Positions 1-10,332 of a DNA stretch of 64,000 nt are shown here, in pieces (positions within the stretch are counted from its first letter, which is position 1; the number at the start of each line of letters is the position of its first letter). Both the position numbers and the translations under genes were made by a program. This stretch comes from Scleropages formosus (lineage: Eukaryota > Chordata > Actinopteri > Osteoglossiformes > Osteoglossidae). The notes beneath the pieces are model-generated. The model searched no databases. It saw only the letters and a list, made by a program, of their open reading frames with translations, and was not told the origin of the DNA. The stretch is from the NCBI RefSeq assembly GCF_900964775.1, contig NC_041806.1, forward strand, positions 45,930,586-45,994,585, written 5' to 3'.

Positions 1-155
1 TAGATAAAACTATTCAAAGAAAAAAACCCTTACAAAACAAAGACTTTTAAAACATGTGTCACAGTTATTAACTTTCATGCATTTAGTACTTTGTGCACTG
101 TCCCTTTGCCAAAATACTTTAGGTTCAGTTTCTCTCATAATATCGGTGTAAGATC

Positions 156-338
156 TGGGACATCTGGTAGCGTAGTGGTTAGTGCTGATGCCTTGGGACC
201 CAAAGGTACTTACCCTAAAATTGCTCCATTAAAGAAATTACTTAGCTGTATAAGTGGGAAGATAAATAGCTTAATATTGTAAGTTGCTTTGGAGAAAAGC
301 ATCAGCTAAATGAATACATGTTAGATCAATCTAACGAA
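156..338 (+). repeat. tRNA-derived SINE with L2-like 3' tail
   Basis: It starts with a tRNA-like head that has an A-box-like TAGCGTAGTGG and ends in a tail (CTTTGGAGAAAAGCATCAGC, then TAAATGAATA) shared with L2 LINE 3' ends elsewhere in the window. The middle is diverged, so this is an old copy. It lies in the last intron of unc93a. Confidence 0.65.
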
Positions 339-616
339 GAAGTAAAACATTTTTTGTACCCTTTTTTGCGCATTTTTATAAGAGGTGCCAGTAATTCTGA
401 AGGGTACTGTAGATGACTCCCCGGATGGATATATCTGAGTTAGGATGTAACATTTGACTCTAACAGTCGCAGTATTACTGTTCCTTGCTGATACGCTATG
501 CTAGTTAATGTGATCGCTACCAGTGGTCACCTGTTGATGTTAACGCAGCAGATTTGGCAGGAACACAAAGAGACACCAGTGTCATTTAAATAATACAGGT
601 CTGCTTTGCATTCCAG

Positions 617-927
617 CTCTCTATGGCACTCTGTTCCCTGATCACAAAGAAGCAGCGTTCGCCAACTACCGCATGTGGGAGTCTGTCGGCTACGTGATCG
701 CCTTTGCCTACAGCAATTTTATCTGCCTGTACATCAAGTTGTACATCCTTATAGCGGTCCTAGTGGTCTCCATGGTGCTCTACTGCTGGGTGGACTATCA
801 GGAGCACAAGAACTCAAAGGCGTTAAGAACGCAAAGTGACGACGCCACTTTGAGAAAGGAGGGGAAAGGGCTGGGCACTGAAGACGGCGTCACAGAGAGA
901 GTTATTATAGCTCAAACCGAGTTGTAA
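617..927 (+). CDS. unc93a: UNC93A-like protein, last coding exon (partial gene)
   Basis: This is the final exon of a gene whose earlier exons lie off the left edge. A TTCCAG acceptor ends at 616; the reading frame then runs LYGTLFPDHKEAAFANYRMW and on to a TAA at 925-927, about 102 residues. It holds the last two hydrophobic helices (GYVIAFAYSNFICLYIKLYI and LIAVLVVSMVLYCWV) and a polar, charged cytoplasmic tail. UNC93A is a 12-helix membrane protein of the UNC93/major-facilitator type whose transport role is not well settled. The identification rests on this C-terminal sequence and on the ttll2, tcp10 and gpr31 neighbours, which match the mammalian order. The ATG at 673 is an internal methionine and not the start. 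Confidence 0.8.
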
Positions 928-1800
928 GCCAGTCCAGGGCATCTCCCGGCTGTCGCTCTTCCGGTCCTTGTCTTAGGCACCTTACCCAGTGAACCATATG
1001 TATTTACATGTTTTGTACTCTAGGCCAACTTAGCTTGGAAGATCTGAAGTCAGGATTTAAATTTCATTAACAGGTTTCTAAAAAATACTCTTTTCTTATT
1101 ATGTATAACATTGTATAATTTGAGTAAATATGTATGTCTAAGTAAACGTTTTTCTTGATTGTTGCACAAGAAAACAGTGCCACCTTAACTGCCTTTGGGG
1201 AAAGGCTCAGTCATATTTCGCTATTTTTTCAAGCTCATTTTAAGAAGGTTCTAAATTTCTTTTGAAAAAGAGCAGGAAAGAAAATGACAACGATAAAAAA
1301 TAATTTATGCATTCTGTAGGTGAGGTTCACAGTAAAACATTTCAGTTAGGAAAGCTGGCATTTTAAACCACTTGTGTTGTATAAATGTTGTCCCTGTTTC
1401 CTTTTCTTCTAATGGATGTTATGTTTTAGGAATATTTGTTTATACTAATGTACTGATCTGAATAGTGAGAAGATGTAAATATTTCTTAATTGTAACCATT
1501 AGAATTAATACTGCTACCAATGTAATTTACATGCATTTTGTAAAAGAGAAAATATGTGCATCATATCTGAAAAAAGGAAACTGAGATTAAAAAAAATCAG
1601 TGTCTCATATGATATACAGTATTTCTTTGTGTTTCAAAAAAGTGTTGCTATTATGTCTTCCATCTGTCCATTATCAGTTATCACTTACAGTCTTGTCCAA
1701 TACACACCGGATTACGTTCCAGTCCTCACTATGCCTCGGGTTGTTCTGTTTACTAGTTTAAAGAAAGTTTATGCTGAGTTTAATCTCCTGTATTAAATCA
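928..1800 (+). other. Non-coding, probable unc93a 3' UTR and spacer
   Basis: This AT-rich stretch follows the unc93a stop codon. I see no conserved reading frame or clear repeat in it. The proximal part is presumably 3' untranslated sequence. Confidence 0.4.
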
Positions 1801-1802
1801 AT

Positions 1803-2332
1803 AATTCAAGTTTCAAGTTTATTGTCATAGGTACAAGTACCGTGTACAAGTATCATGAAATTCTTCTTGAATGCTTCTCCACAGACTATGGACAAAGACA
1901 AAGACAATAGAAATACTGCACAAAACAAAACAATGGCAATGACAGAGTAATGCAAATGGAAATAACAATAAGTAACGGTAACAGCAATAAGTTGCAATAA
2001 TACCAGTAGACAGCCAGAGAACTCAGAACATGAGAATGCTTAAAGTGACTATGTCATCTACCAATGTGCTTGGTGGAGCAGTCCAACTCTAGTTACTAAT
2101 GGTGACACATTGGTGAGTGTTATATACTCTTATGGCACTGGGGTGTAAAAGCTGTTCCTGTACCTAGCAGTGCGGGTTCGAATAGACCTGAGCTGCTTTC
2201 CAGATGGCAGAGAAGAGAAAAGTGCCCGTGCGGGATGACTGTGATCTTTCATGATGCACATCATCTTTCTGAGGCAGCGTGTGGTGTAGGTGTCCTGGAC
2301 TGCCGGTAGCTGTGTGCCGATGATTTCCTGAG
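1803..2332 (-). repeat. Dispersed fish repeat (old mobile-element copy)
   Basis: The left end, AAGTTTATTGTCATAGGTAC, is the complement of a motif (ATGACAATAAACTTGAA) also present inside the MITE at 60936-61252. The right part (2100-2330) contains the TGTTCCTGT..CAGTGCGGGT..GGTGTCCTGGA pattern I recall from an abundant dispersed fish repeat. Family not assigned. No intact gene is visible. Confidence 0.5.
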
Positions 2333-3815
2333 CTGTTTAATTATTCAATTAAATAAAATAACAGAAAACTACAGATTCCAAAATTATGGCATGTGAAACC
2401 ATCATATGTATTCCAAAACACAGTTTCATACAATACAATGCTTAAAAGCTTTCTAATAGCATCCTTTTTTTGTACAGGGGATTATCATTTTATTTCACAT
2501 ATCATTATTAATGGACCGTAGGCTTTGCTAAGACCAAGTGCTGGTGGGGGTTCCTAACTGTTTATCAAAACTACATAAAAGCAAGAGAACCTGACTCTCT
2601 GAGACAGCAGAGTGCTCGCAGCTCTGAAAGAATCTATTGCCTGTCTGTTCCTCCATCGTTGCTAGGAGAGAAAAACCTGTTTCTCCAGCATGCGTGTGGT
2701 CAGACAACTGACCCCACCCCATTTCCATGATGACGATTCTGCTACCGGTGTTACCAGCAGCAGGGTCACAGTAGGGGGCAGTTTTCGTAACCGCAAGCAA
2801 ACAGCCATCACATTACGTCATATGAACACCTACGGCCATTAGTAACTCTGGATGTCCTGCTGATGCATTTCATAAACTTCTCGTGCCTCATGAGCTCCAC
2901 AACAAAGCCCCTTTGAGGAGGTGACCAAAAATTCAGTTTCCACCAGTGTACTGAAAGAAGATTGGAATTACTATAAAAGAGTCCTAAACATTTTACCTCT
3001 AATTCCTATACCCGCTGCACTTATAAGGACACAGCCACCAATTATCCGTTCTTTTCCTTTTAATTATTTATGGTTTTAATCCTTGGGGTATGTTTTTTAG
3101 TGTTTTAAAGGTTCTGTCATGCAGTCTTTATATTAGTTGGTCTTATTGATTTTTATAGTTTTATTTTAAATTTTATTATTGGCATGACAGTTTTAGAGAT
3201 TCATTTATTTATTGAATAAAGATGTTGGATAGTATGTGGAACTAGACACCTTTGGTGGGCTGGTAATCCATTCTGAACCGTGAAAAAAAAAAAAAATCAA
3301 ATATCCATTCTTTAAGTGAAAACTAAAAAAAAAAATGACCTTTTATACTTCATTTGCATAATCCAGAGTTTATTATTTCATTTAAACACTTGCTGGATTT
3401 TGTTGAAAGTGCAGATTTGGAGGTATGAAGGTTTAAAGAATACCAGTGGAATGAGGTTTTTAAAGGATCCATTTGAACTGGTCCTTCAAGTGGATCCTGA
3501 TGCTCTCAGAGGGATGAGCAACACTGTGTTTACAGTCAGAAATCTCTGTCCATATTGGTAAAAAAAAAAGATGGCCCAATGACACACTTTTCTGAGATTA
3601 ACTGACATGGCAACAAGCAGTGTCAAGGTTTGAAACGGCCAATTGAAACACACACAGCAGCTTAAGGAACAACAAATGTCTTAACACCAGCAAATTGCAT
3701 GGTCATCAATGTACACAACAGGCGACCTCTTTGCTGACTTTGTATTTGGTTATTGTCTTCATTCTGAGCAACACGGATATGAAACGTAAAACAAGTAATC
3801 GATATGGACCAAATT
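2333..3815. other. Intergenic sequence without recognisable gene
   Basis: Short open frames occur on both strands (for example 2528-2800 and 3316-3561), but none has recognisable motifs, good splice signals or codon bias. Two poly-A runs near 3283 and 3326 hint at old retroelement tails. Nothing further can be supported. Confidence 0.4.
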
Positions 3816-3827
3816 TGTTAATGCCCC

Positions 3828-4029
3828 ACACACACTTTCTGAACCGCCTGTCCCATACGGGGTTGCAGGGAGCTGGAGCCTAACCCGGCAACGCAGGACG
3901 CAAGGCTGGAAGGGACACACCCAGGACAGGATGCCAGTCTGTCTCAAGGCACCCCAAGCAAGACTCAAACCCCAGACCTACGGGAGAGCAGGACCTGGTC
4001 CAACCAACTGCACCACCATGCCCCCCATA
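3828..4029 (-). repeat. SINE-A copy with 12-bp target duplication
   Basis: A full-length tRNA-derived SINE in reverse orientation. Exact 12-bp direct repeats TGTTAATGCCCC flank it at 3816-3827 and 4030-4041. Read on the minus strand it has the pol III A-box region, a degenerate B-box, a GC-rich body and a short (TG)n tail. Confidence 0.9.
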
Positions 4030-4394
4030 TGTTAATGCCCCATTTTTATGTAATTAAAGTGCAACGCAGAGGTACAGAAACCTACCTGCCAGTTTTATGG
4101 GTGACCCATCTGTGTGAACTTACCTGTTTACCCTTTTCTCCAGTTGAGGGACAGGTCATGTCACTATACCCTAACCCATGTAATCGTCGTGTTGTCCCTG
4201 ATAATCTAGTCACCTGTTCATTTTCAACATCAGGCCAAGTCACAAAACTCATGGAAAAATCCTTCTTTTTAAGCATTAACCTCAATTACATGGAACAAAG
4301 CAAGGTGTATGGTATAAGTTATTGCTCCTCTCCTCCGTGGCCAGTAGACATACTTATAGTTTTATAATAGCATTGATAATGTATTTAGCTAGTC

Positions 4395-4795
4395 TGTAGT
4401 CACGACCACGCAGGAACCTCAGCCAGTAGCACCTGACTCCTATTAGGCACCGACTGTCCACAATTGGAGCAGTCATCTACAAAACCATTCCCAGCTCCTT
4501 CTCAGTTGTGGAATCTCTTAGAGACAACTGTCCCTCCTGCATCCACAGCTCTTCCTCAGTGCTTTACCCATCCTCCTCTATGTCCCTTGCTCCTTGTTCC
4601 CTCCCCTGTCTCCTTGTCCCTGTTCCTGTCTCCCATGGCATGGAACTTCGCTTCGCACCATCGACCATGTCTTCGGATTCTCCTCTCGGACCACGTTTGC
4701 ACCTCAGATTGAGTATTGCCTTGTCCCGGGTATCTTTATAATAAATGATCCCGCAACTAGGTCCACACCTGGATCTCCAGTCTGCTCAGCAACAG
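4395..4795 (+). mobile_element. Solo LTR-like fossil, probably Ty3/gypsy
   Basis: This stretch interrupts a LINE-tail sequence: the flank TAGTCAACTG at about 4796 is continuous with GTCTGTAGTCAACTG at about 29388, which looks like the empty site. A short TAGTC repeat borders it on both sides. The pyrimidine-rich 3' half with an ATAAAT poly-A signal resembles the terminal part of the gypsy fossil ending near 31454. Ends are approximate; no internal genes remain. Confidence 0.45.
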
Positions 4796-4925
4796 TAGTC
4801 AACTGTGTTCTTTGTTTCTTTGTCTGATGTATTTGTTTCTTTGCCTTATGCTGGTGTTCAAGCACTCTGTGTCACTGTGTGAACAGAACGTTCTATAAAA
4901 ATAAATTGAATTGAATTGAATTGAA
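4796..4925 (+). mobile_element. LINE 3' tail with (TTGAA)n end
   Basis: A short LINE 3' end finishing in AAATAAATTGAATTGAATTG. The same sequence, without the final pentamers, precedes the gypsy fossil at 29390-29475. The coding part of the LINE is absent. Confidence 0.55.
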
Positions 4926-5084
4926 TATGGCTTTCTGTAAAACTACACAATAAATGTCTGTAGTGAACCATTACAGCTGACACATGAAAAAACAATGTGC
5001 ATTTTGTCATAAAACGGGTCAGAGGTTTCAATCTGGCCCTCAGTCCATCTGTTTAAAATTTACATATCAAGGTACTCAGACTGT

Positions 5085-5320
5085 GAGGTGTGGTGGTGTA
5101 GTGGTGTAGTGGTGCATTGGCGCATTGGCGCATTGGGCTGGACTGGGTGCTGTTCTCTAATGGGTCTGGGGTTCAAGTCCTGTTTGGGGTGTCTGGTTAT
5201 GGAGTGGTGCCCTGTCCTGAGTGTGCCCCCTCCAGCCTTTTGTCCTGTGTTGCTGGGTTAGGCTCCGGCTCCCTGCGACCCTGTATGGGACAAGTGGTTT
5301 CAAATGATGTGTGTGTGAAG
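5085..5320 (+). repeat. SINE-A copy (diverged)
   Basis: It begins with a repeated GTGGTGTAGTGGTG head, carries the GGGTCTGGGGTTCAAGTCC B-box region and ends in GTGTGTGTG. It is more diverged than the 60.3-kb copy, which suggests an older insertion. Confidence 0.8.
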
Positions 5321-6040
5321 GTACTCACACTAAACTGATACAGTAAGAATACCCTGCTTTATAAATGAATAAATCACTGTAAAGTTTACATGTAATCATT
5401 TTGCAGATGTTTCTCTCCAAAGATATAGTTGACTATTTAACAGTGTCGGTTTAGCTTGCTTTAGAATGACCCATTTGACTCAGCACGAACCAGTCACTCT
5501 AAAGTATTCCTTCAGTAAGTACTATGATGCAGTTTTAAATCAGTCTTTTGCATATAGGCCCTTGATGCAGACTGAGGTTTAGTGCATTAGCATCACTGTG
5601 AAGTTTCCATGGAGATGAAAAATAACCAATTTACTTTCCCTAAATGTCTCACAGTGATTTTATGATCAGAATAATGCATACATTTATTTATTCCAAATTA
5701 TTCATGAACTTCTAGTGGCTGAATGAGTTAACGTCTACACTCTCGTCAACATTTTACCGCTGGGTGCAGATGTTTGGTGGGAGGAGGTAGATTTTTAAAA
5801 AAATTGTGCTGCATTATTGGTGTTACTTTATGGTAATATGTAATACTGTATAACCGTAGTAATTAACTATTTAATTAATAATTATTATAATTATTATTAA
5901 CTTATTATTAGAATAATATACTTAGAATACGTTCAGTTTCACCTGAATTTACACATTTTGTGGTTTAAATTAAAACATATGGGTGATGGATTATATGGAT
6001 ATCAATTATTTATCATACAGAAGTCGTCGATAGAAACCCG
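5321..6040. other. AT-rich spacer upstream of ttll2
   Basis: A SINE-like tail may occur at 5310-5410 (GATACAGTAAGAATACCCTG, then an AAATGAATAAAT motif). The rest is AT-rich with TTATTA runs near 5880-5920. I see no gene. Confidence 0.35.
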
Positions 6041-6129
6041 TTTTCTTTGTGTATATTAATAATTTTAAGAGACATCGTCACCAAAGGTATAACTCAGAGT
6101 CTAATGAAGACAAGCTCCCTGACGATGGA

Positions 6130-6313
6130 AACTATTCTGTACGGTTCCGTTACAGTGTAACACGCGCTCGTATCCTGGCAACGGCAATTCTGCCGGCGCG
6201 CGGTGCGCGAGACCCGTCAAAAGCCCGCCAAAACCGTTCAGTTCGCAAAAGGAGAGAAGAGGTGACAGAGAGAAGAGCTTTAGCACAAGACCTGCAAGGA
6301 CACCCAGGACAGG
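6130..6313 (+). promoter_or_regulatory. ttll2: Probable ttll2 promoter / 5' non-coding exon region
   Basis: A locally CpG-rich patch (6160-6240) in an otherwise AT-rich spacer about 0.7 kb upstream of the ttll2 start. It contains GTATCCTGGCAAC at 6170-6182, one base off the RFX X-box consensus GTNRCC-N-RGYAAC, and ends with a possible donor CAGGACAG/GTTTAG near 6313. RFX factors drive ciliary and testis genes, which would suit a TTLL. Transcription is inferred only from composition and motif. Confidence 0.4.
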
Positions 6314-6330
6314 TTTAGATACATACATAG

Positions 6331-6376
<46 letters not shown>
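6331..6376 (+). repeat. (ATCT)n microsatellite
   Basis: About eleven uninterrupted CTAT/ATCT tetranucleotide units. Confidence 0.95.
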
Positions 6377-6626
6377 AATTATAAGCTTATATTATTATAA
6401 ATGTCTATCTATATATTATAAATAATTTATGTATAATAATTTATAGAGATAATTATCAACGTTTACAAGTGTCAGTTCTGTAACTTAAAGGGGAACATTT
6501 TGTTAAACAATTTCATCTAAACAACTTTTAAATTCATATTACTGTTAATATTTTGCACCATAATAATTTTATGGAGATAGGTAGTTGTTGCTTTAAATTG
6601 TTGCATTCCTTTAAGAAACATACATA

Positions 6627-6840
6627 TTACATTTATTCATTTAACCTCTACTTTCCTCCAAAACAATGTTAATCTAACTACAATTACTTACAATTACTAA
6701 TTACAGCTGGGTAATTTTGACTGAAGTAACTCAGGGTAAATATATTGCTCAAGGATACCACAGCCGGAAGTGAAACTTGAACCTACACCCTTTGGGTCTG
6801 AAGGAAACAACATTAACCACCCTACGATCCTCTGTCCTGT
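6627..6840 (-). repeat. tRNA-derived SINE with L2-like tail, reverse
   Basis: Reading right to left there is a tRNA-like head (CTTTGGGTCTGAAGG on the plus strand is the anticodon/B-box side), then TTGCTCAAGGATACCACAGC, then the L2-type tail seen as ATTTATTCATTTAACC on the plus strand. It is the same family as the copy at 156-338. Confidence 0.65.
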
Positions 6841-6943
6841 CCCAACAGCTTAATTTTTCATTGTGACCTTTATGGTTTTTGACAACCTTTATGCTTTCTC
6901 ATTTTTCTTTTTTTATTTACGCACTGGGGCTCACACTTGAAGC

Positions 6944-8626
6944 ATGGGCACCTTGCCCCTTGTGTTCCGGCTACATGGGAGCACACCAGATCTGGTGCGC
7001 GAGGTGCTCCTGGAGCGCGGCTGGGAGGAGTATGACGAGCATGCCCACGAGAAAGGTGACTGGAACCTGTACTGGCGCGTGTCCACATTCCGGTGCTCGG
7101 ACTTCAACTGCATCCAGCCGTGGCAGAGACTGAACCACCACCCCAAGACGGCAGGCCTCACGCGCAAGGACTGGCTGGAGCGGAACCTGAGGAGGATGAA
7201 GGGCATCTTCGGCGGTGTGCTCTACGGCTTCAGCCCCACAGCCTTCCTCCTGCCCAACAACTACACAAACTTTTTGGCTGAATTCACAAAACAGCGACGT
7301 GACAGCCCCTCTGGGCTGTGGATCTGCAAGCCGGTAGACCTGTCCAGAGGAAGAGGAATATTCATATTTGAGGACATCAAAGACCTGACGTACGACTCCC
7401 CTGTCGTTGTCCAGCGCTATATCAGCGATCCACTGCTCATCTCAGGATACAAGTTTGACCTTCGTCTCTATGTTTGTGTCAAGAGCTTCCACCCTCTGAC
7501 TGTCTACATCCACCAGGAGGGCTTGGTTCGATTTGCCACAGAGAAGTACAGTCTGGCCTCTCTGGGCAACCTGTTCGCCCATCTGACTAACACCAGCATC
7601 AACAAACTGGGGCCCTGTTATGGATTCGAGAAGGAGCAGGTGGGCTGGGGCTGCAAGTGGACCATGAGCAAGTTTCGCAGCTTTCTGCAGAGCCAAGGCA
7701 TCAACGAACTCCTCCTCTGGCAGAGGATCAACAACATCGTGACACTGACCTTGTTGACGATAGCGTCGTCTGTCCCCTACGTGGCCAACTGCATTGAGCT
7801 CTTCGGCTTTGACATCCTCATCGACGCCAACCTGAAGCCGTGGCTCCTGGAGGTGAATTGCAGCCCCTCGTTGGCGATGGACTGTGCTGCCGATGTTACT
7901 GTGAAGAAGAGCCTCCTGCACGACCTCATTGACCTGATGAGCTACCGGGAGGTTGACAGACTCAGGTGCAGAGGCTACCCCAGGCCACAGTGTGGACTGT
8001 CATCCCTCAGGGGCCATTGGCCATCGCAGGGAGCTCGTCTTTCCATGTCGTCTCTTCGCATGAGCGGGTCAGAGGGCCCACCGATCTGCTGCGGTTGTAC
8101 CGCACCCGGCCCATGCAAACGTGTCCACGTCTCAAGGGGTTCACGTCTAAATTTTTCCCTCCAGCTGCCATCCATTGAGGGTACCGAGTTAATGGGCCTG
8201 CCAGAGGCCTCGTTTGAAAACAGGAACCTATCATCACACAGGAGTCTCAAACCTCCTGTGAGACACGTGTCCCTGTGTTTTCGTAAGCTACCCACCATCC
8301 GTCCGCAGAAGTGCCGGTGTGCTGCTGCCTCAGCGGACGGGAGGCTGAAGGACAACTGGGAACCCCCCTGCCGAGTGGGTGACTTCATACTGACGTTCCC
8401 TTTTAATGAGGTCACACTGAAGGCATCGCAGAACAAGCTTGAAATAAAGATTGCCATTCAAGAGGTTCACAAGGTCTTACACTGGCTCATGCCTCCTTGT
8501 GTTCACAATATGAAAAAACAACGAGCGGATGGAACAAATGGGGGTGCAGAAAAGGACAGCTTTCAAACGCTGTTCTGGGGTCCAAGGAATCCACCCCTCC
8601 GTAGCGAGTGCTGCTTCCCGCGGTGA
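6944..8626 (+). CDS. ttll2: Tubulin polyglutamylase TTLL2, single coding exon
   Basis: An uninterrupted 560-residue frame. TTLL enzymes are ATP-grasp ligases; TTLL2 belongs to the branch thought to add glutamates to tubulin tails, mainly in testis and ciliated cells. Visible motifs: KPVDLSRGRGIFIF (129-142, nucleotide-binding lysine and glycine-rich loop), YKFDLRLYV (169-177), LTNTSINK (214-221), ELFGFDILID (285-294) and LLEVNCSPSL (301-310, metal-binding Glu/Asn). The C-terminal 240 residues are basic, low in recognisable structure and less conserved, as usual for TTLL2. The ATG at 6944 is preceded in frame by TGA (TGAAGC/ATG), which fixes the start. The length is close to human TTLL2 (about 590), which is also encoded by essentially one coding exon. 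It converges on tcp10, which lies downstream on the other strand. Confidence 0.92.
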   Translation: MGTLPLVFRLHGSTPDLVREVLLERGWEEYDEHAHEKGDWNLYWRVSTFRCSDFNCIQPWQRLNHHPKTAGLTRKDWLERNLRRMKGIFGGVLYGFSPTAFLLPNNYTNFLAEFTKQRRDSPSGLWICKPVDLSRGRGIFIFEDIKDLTYDSPVVVQRYISDPLLISGYKFDLRLYVCVKSFHPLTVYIHQEGLVRFATEKYSLASLGNLFAHLTNTSINKLGPCYGFEKEQVGWGCKWTMSKFRSFLQSQGINELLLWQRINNIVTLTLLTIASSVPYVANCIELFGFDILIDANLKPWLLEVNCSPSLAMDCAADVTVKKSLLHDLIDLMSYREVDRLRCRGYPRPQCGLSSLRGHWPSQGARLSMSSLRMSGSEGPPICCGCTAPGPCKRVHVSRGSRLNFSLQLPSIEGTELMGLPEASFENRNLSSHRSLKPPVRHVSLCFRKLPTIRPQKCRCAAASADGRLKDNWEPPCRVGDFILTFPFNEVTLKASQNKLEIKIAIQEVHKVLHWLMPPCVHNMKKQRADGTNGGAEKDSFQTLFWGPRNPPLRSECCFPR

Positions 8627-9049
8627 TAGCATTGCCCTGACGGACATTTAGACTCCAGCGTGGAGTATTTCAGTAAGACTGAAAGACTGTAAGAGGTTTT
8701 TTCATTGACACAGACAGCTCATACACGGTGAAGGATAAAAATTGCTTTGGCAAATATTACCTTTTTCCCCTTATTGCAATTATTGTAACACTAAATTTCT
8801 GTTCCACTTATTAAAAAGTAAAATTTTAAAAAGAGCAGTAGTAAAAAAACAGTAGTCTCAGAGTGAGAATGGTAATAAATCATGATGTATGAATTTGTCA
8901 TATTTGCTTAAAATCTTTTATTTTTACCTATATTGTACATTATGTCTCAGTTTGGCCATTGAATAAAATCATAATTACAGCCAATAACACTATATAAAAT
9001 TCCCCTCAGATTTGATTTTTCCGTTACTATTAGGTAATAACTTATACAC
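8627..9049 (+). other. ttll2 3' UTR; left end of duplication unit A
   Basis: This follows the ttll2 stop and includes AATAAA at 8962-8967. From about 8668 it matches 31823-32215 (shared GACACAGACAGCTCATA, AATCATGATGTATGAATC and TCATAATTACAGCCAA), at roughly 15 percent divergence by eye. The duplication breakpoint therefore lies just inside the ttll2 3' UTR, and a copy of that UTR sits next to the tcp10 stop in unit B. Confidence 0.75.
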
Positions 9050-10205
9050 TGTAGACCTGATATAACGCAGCTCAATACAATGCGAGATGACATAAAACAC
9101 GGTCAAAGCTTGGATCCCAAATTTTTTTGATCAATTCCTTTCCATGTACTTCAAATCTGGGTGGTTCCCCAACACATTTCCGAAAGTCAAAAGGGAATGT
9201 TATGCAATATAGCAATTAGTACAACACAGGCCTATTGCAAAAAATGAAAAATTTTAACATTTTCTGAAAAACTTTTGCAACAATGCCTAGTAGATCTACT
9301 GTATGCTGTTTTTGTCACTCGTGTCACAAAGCCTTTTATTTCTGCGACCTACTGGTGTAACTTTGTTCTCTTTCTCCAAAGCAGTACAGCTTTAAATGGC
9401 TAAGAGGTTGGGATATTTGCAAAGACCATTGAAAGTCAACAGTATTGCAAAAAACCCTTTTGTTTTCCCAGATATTCTGATTTAGCTTTGCTATCTTGCG
9501 ACAAAACAGTGCCGCTGTCAGGGACAAACACGGGAGACAGGTAAGTGGAGGACCCAAATGCGGGCGAGTTTTTATTCAAGCAACCAGGTCCCAGGGACAA
9601 GGCGAAATCAAGGTCGGGGACAAGTGAAAGTCTGAGAGGTGCAAACGTCATAAATGGGGTAATCAAAGTTGTGGTCAAGGAGAACAGGCAACAATGGCAA
9701 CAATGGCAACAACACTGAGACTGCAAAGCACAAGGCAATTGCAAGAATCCACGCCTGAGTGTGGACGCGGCGCCCTTTTATGCCCGGTCTTCTTGAGTGA
9801 ACCTAGGTGCGGCTGCCTGGCTCGTTCCCGGGGGCATGACAGCCACTTTGACTTGTTGAGCAATGCTTTGCAGATGTGACTAATTTGCAAAGTCAGTGAA
9901 ATAAAATGAGCTAGACAGGTCGGACTATGAGGAGGAGTTTGAAGGATTTAGTTCAGAGGATGTGAGAAAAGCAGAAGTTGTTCGTGAAGAACTCTTCTCA
10001 TGATGTGGTACAGACACTGAAGAATGGATTCATATTGACGACGTGCATCCGATGTATGAATGTTTAGAGGATGAGACCATTGCAGCAAATGCATTAAGTC
10101 GCCAGCTCCTAACTTAAGTTTATGAAAGCAGTGATGAAGATGACGCTGCACCTCCTCCACCGCCTAAAGTGTTGAGGTTCTAGCAGCTATGGTTATTGTG
10201 CTTCA
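9050..10205 (+). mobile_element. pogo/Tigger-like DNA transposon relic
   Basis: The 3' part (about 10000-10185) reads EWIHIDDVHPMYECLEDETI and, after a break, YESSDEDDAAPPPPPKVL. An acidic stretch followed by a proline run before the end is typical of the C-terminus of pogo/Tigger-like transposases. The frame is broken by several stops. A solo LTR (9516-9841) splits it. The sequence at 9050-9120 (GACCTGATATAACGCAG) may be a remnant of a terminal repeat. No paired end was found, so boundaries are approximate. Confidence 0.5.
9516..9841 (-). mobile_element. Solo LTR, Ty3/gypsy type
   Basis: It has TGTCA...TGACA ends flanked by near-identical 5-bp repeats (GCCGC at 9511-9515 and GCCAC at 9842-9846). 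On the minus strand a TATA-like CATAAAAGG and a poly-A signal GAATAAAA are in the expected order for an LTR. No internal region remains, as expected after LTR-LTR recombination. It is absent from unit B. Confidence 0.75.
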
Positions 10206-10332
10206 ATGGCTACAGTCCAAAAATGTGGACATAATTCACATCCTACATCTAATCTAGTCCTATATTATTCATTCACCGTGATTTTAAGATCATTCCCTTT
10301 ACACAGCTGCTACTCCTGTAATGTATGTAAAT

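Noticed and set aside
2528-2800. 90-codon minus-strand open frame
   Set aside because: No recognisable domain, splice signals or second copy; likely chance.
6049-6318. 89-codon frame with a basic C-terminus upstream of ttll2
   Set aside because: Starts in AT-rich spacer and runs through the CpG patch; better explained as promoter and 5' non-coding sequence.
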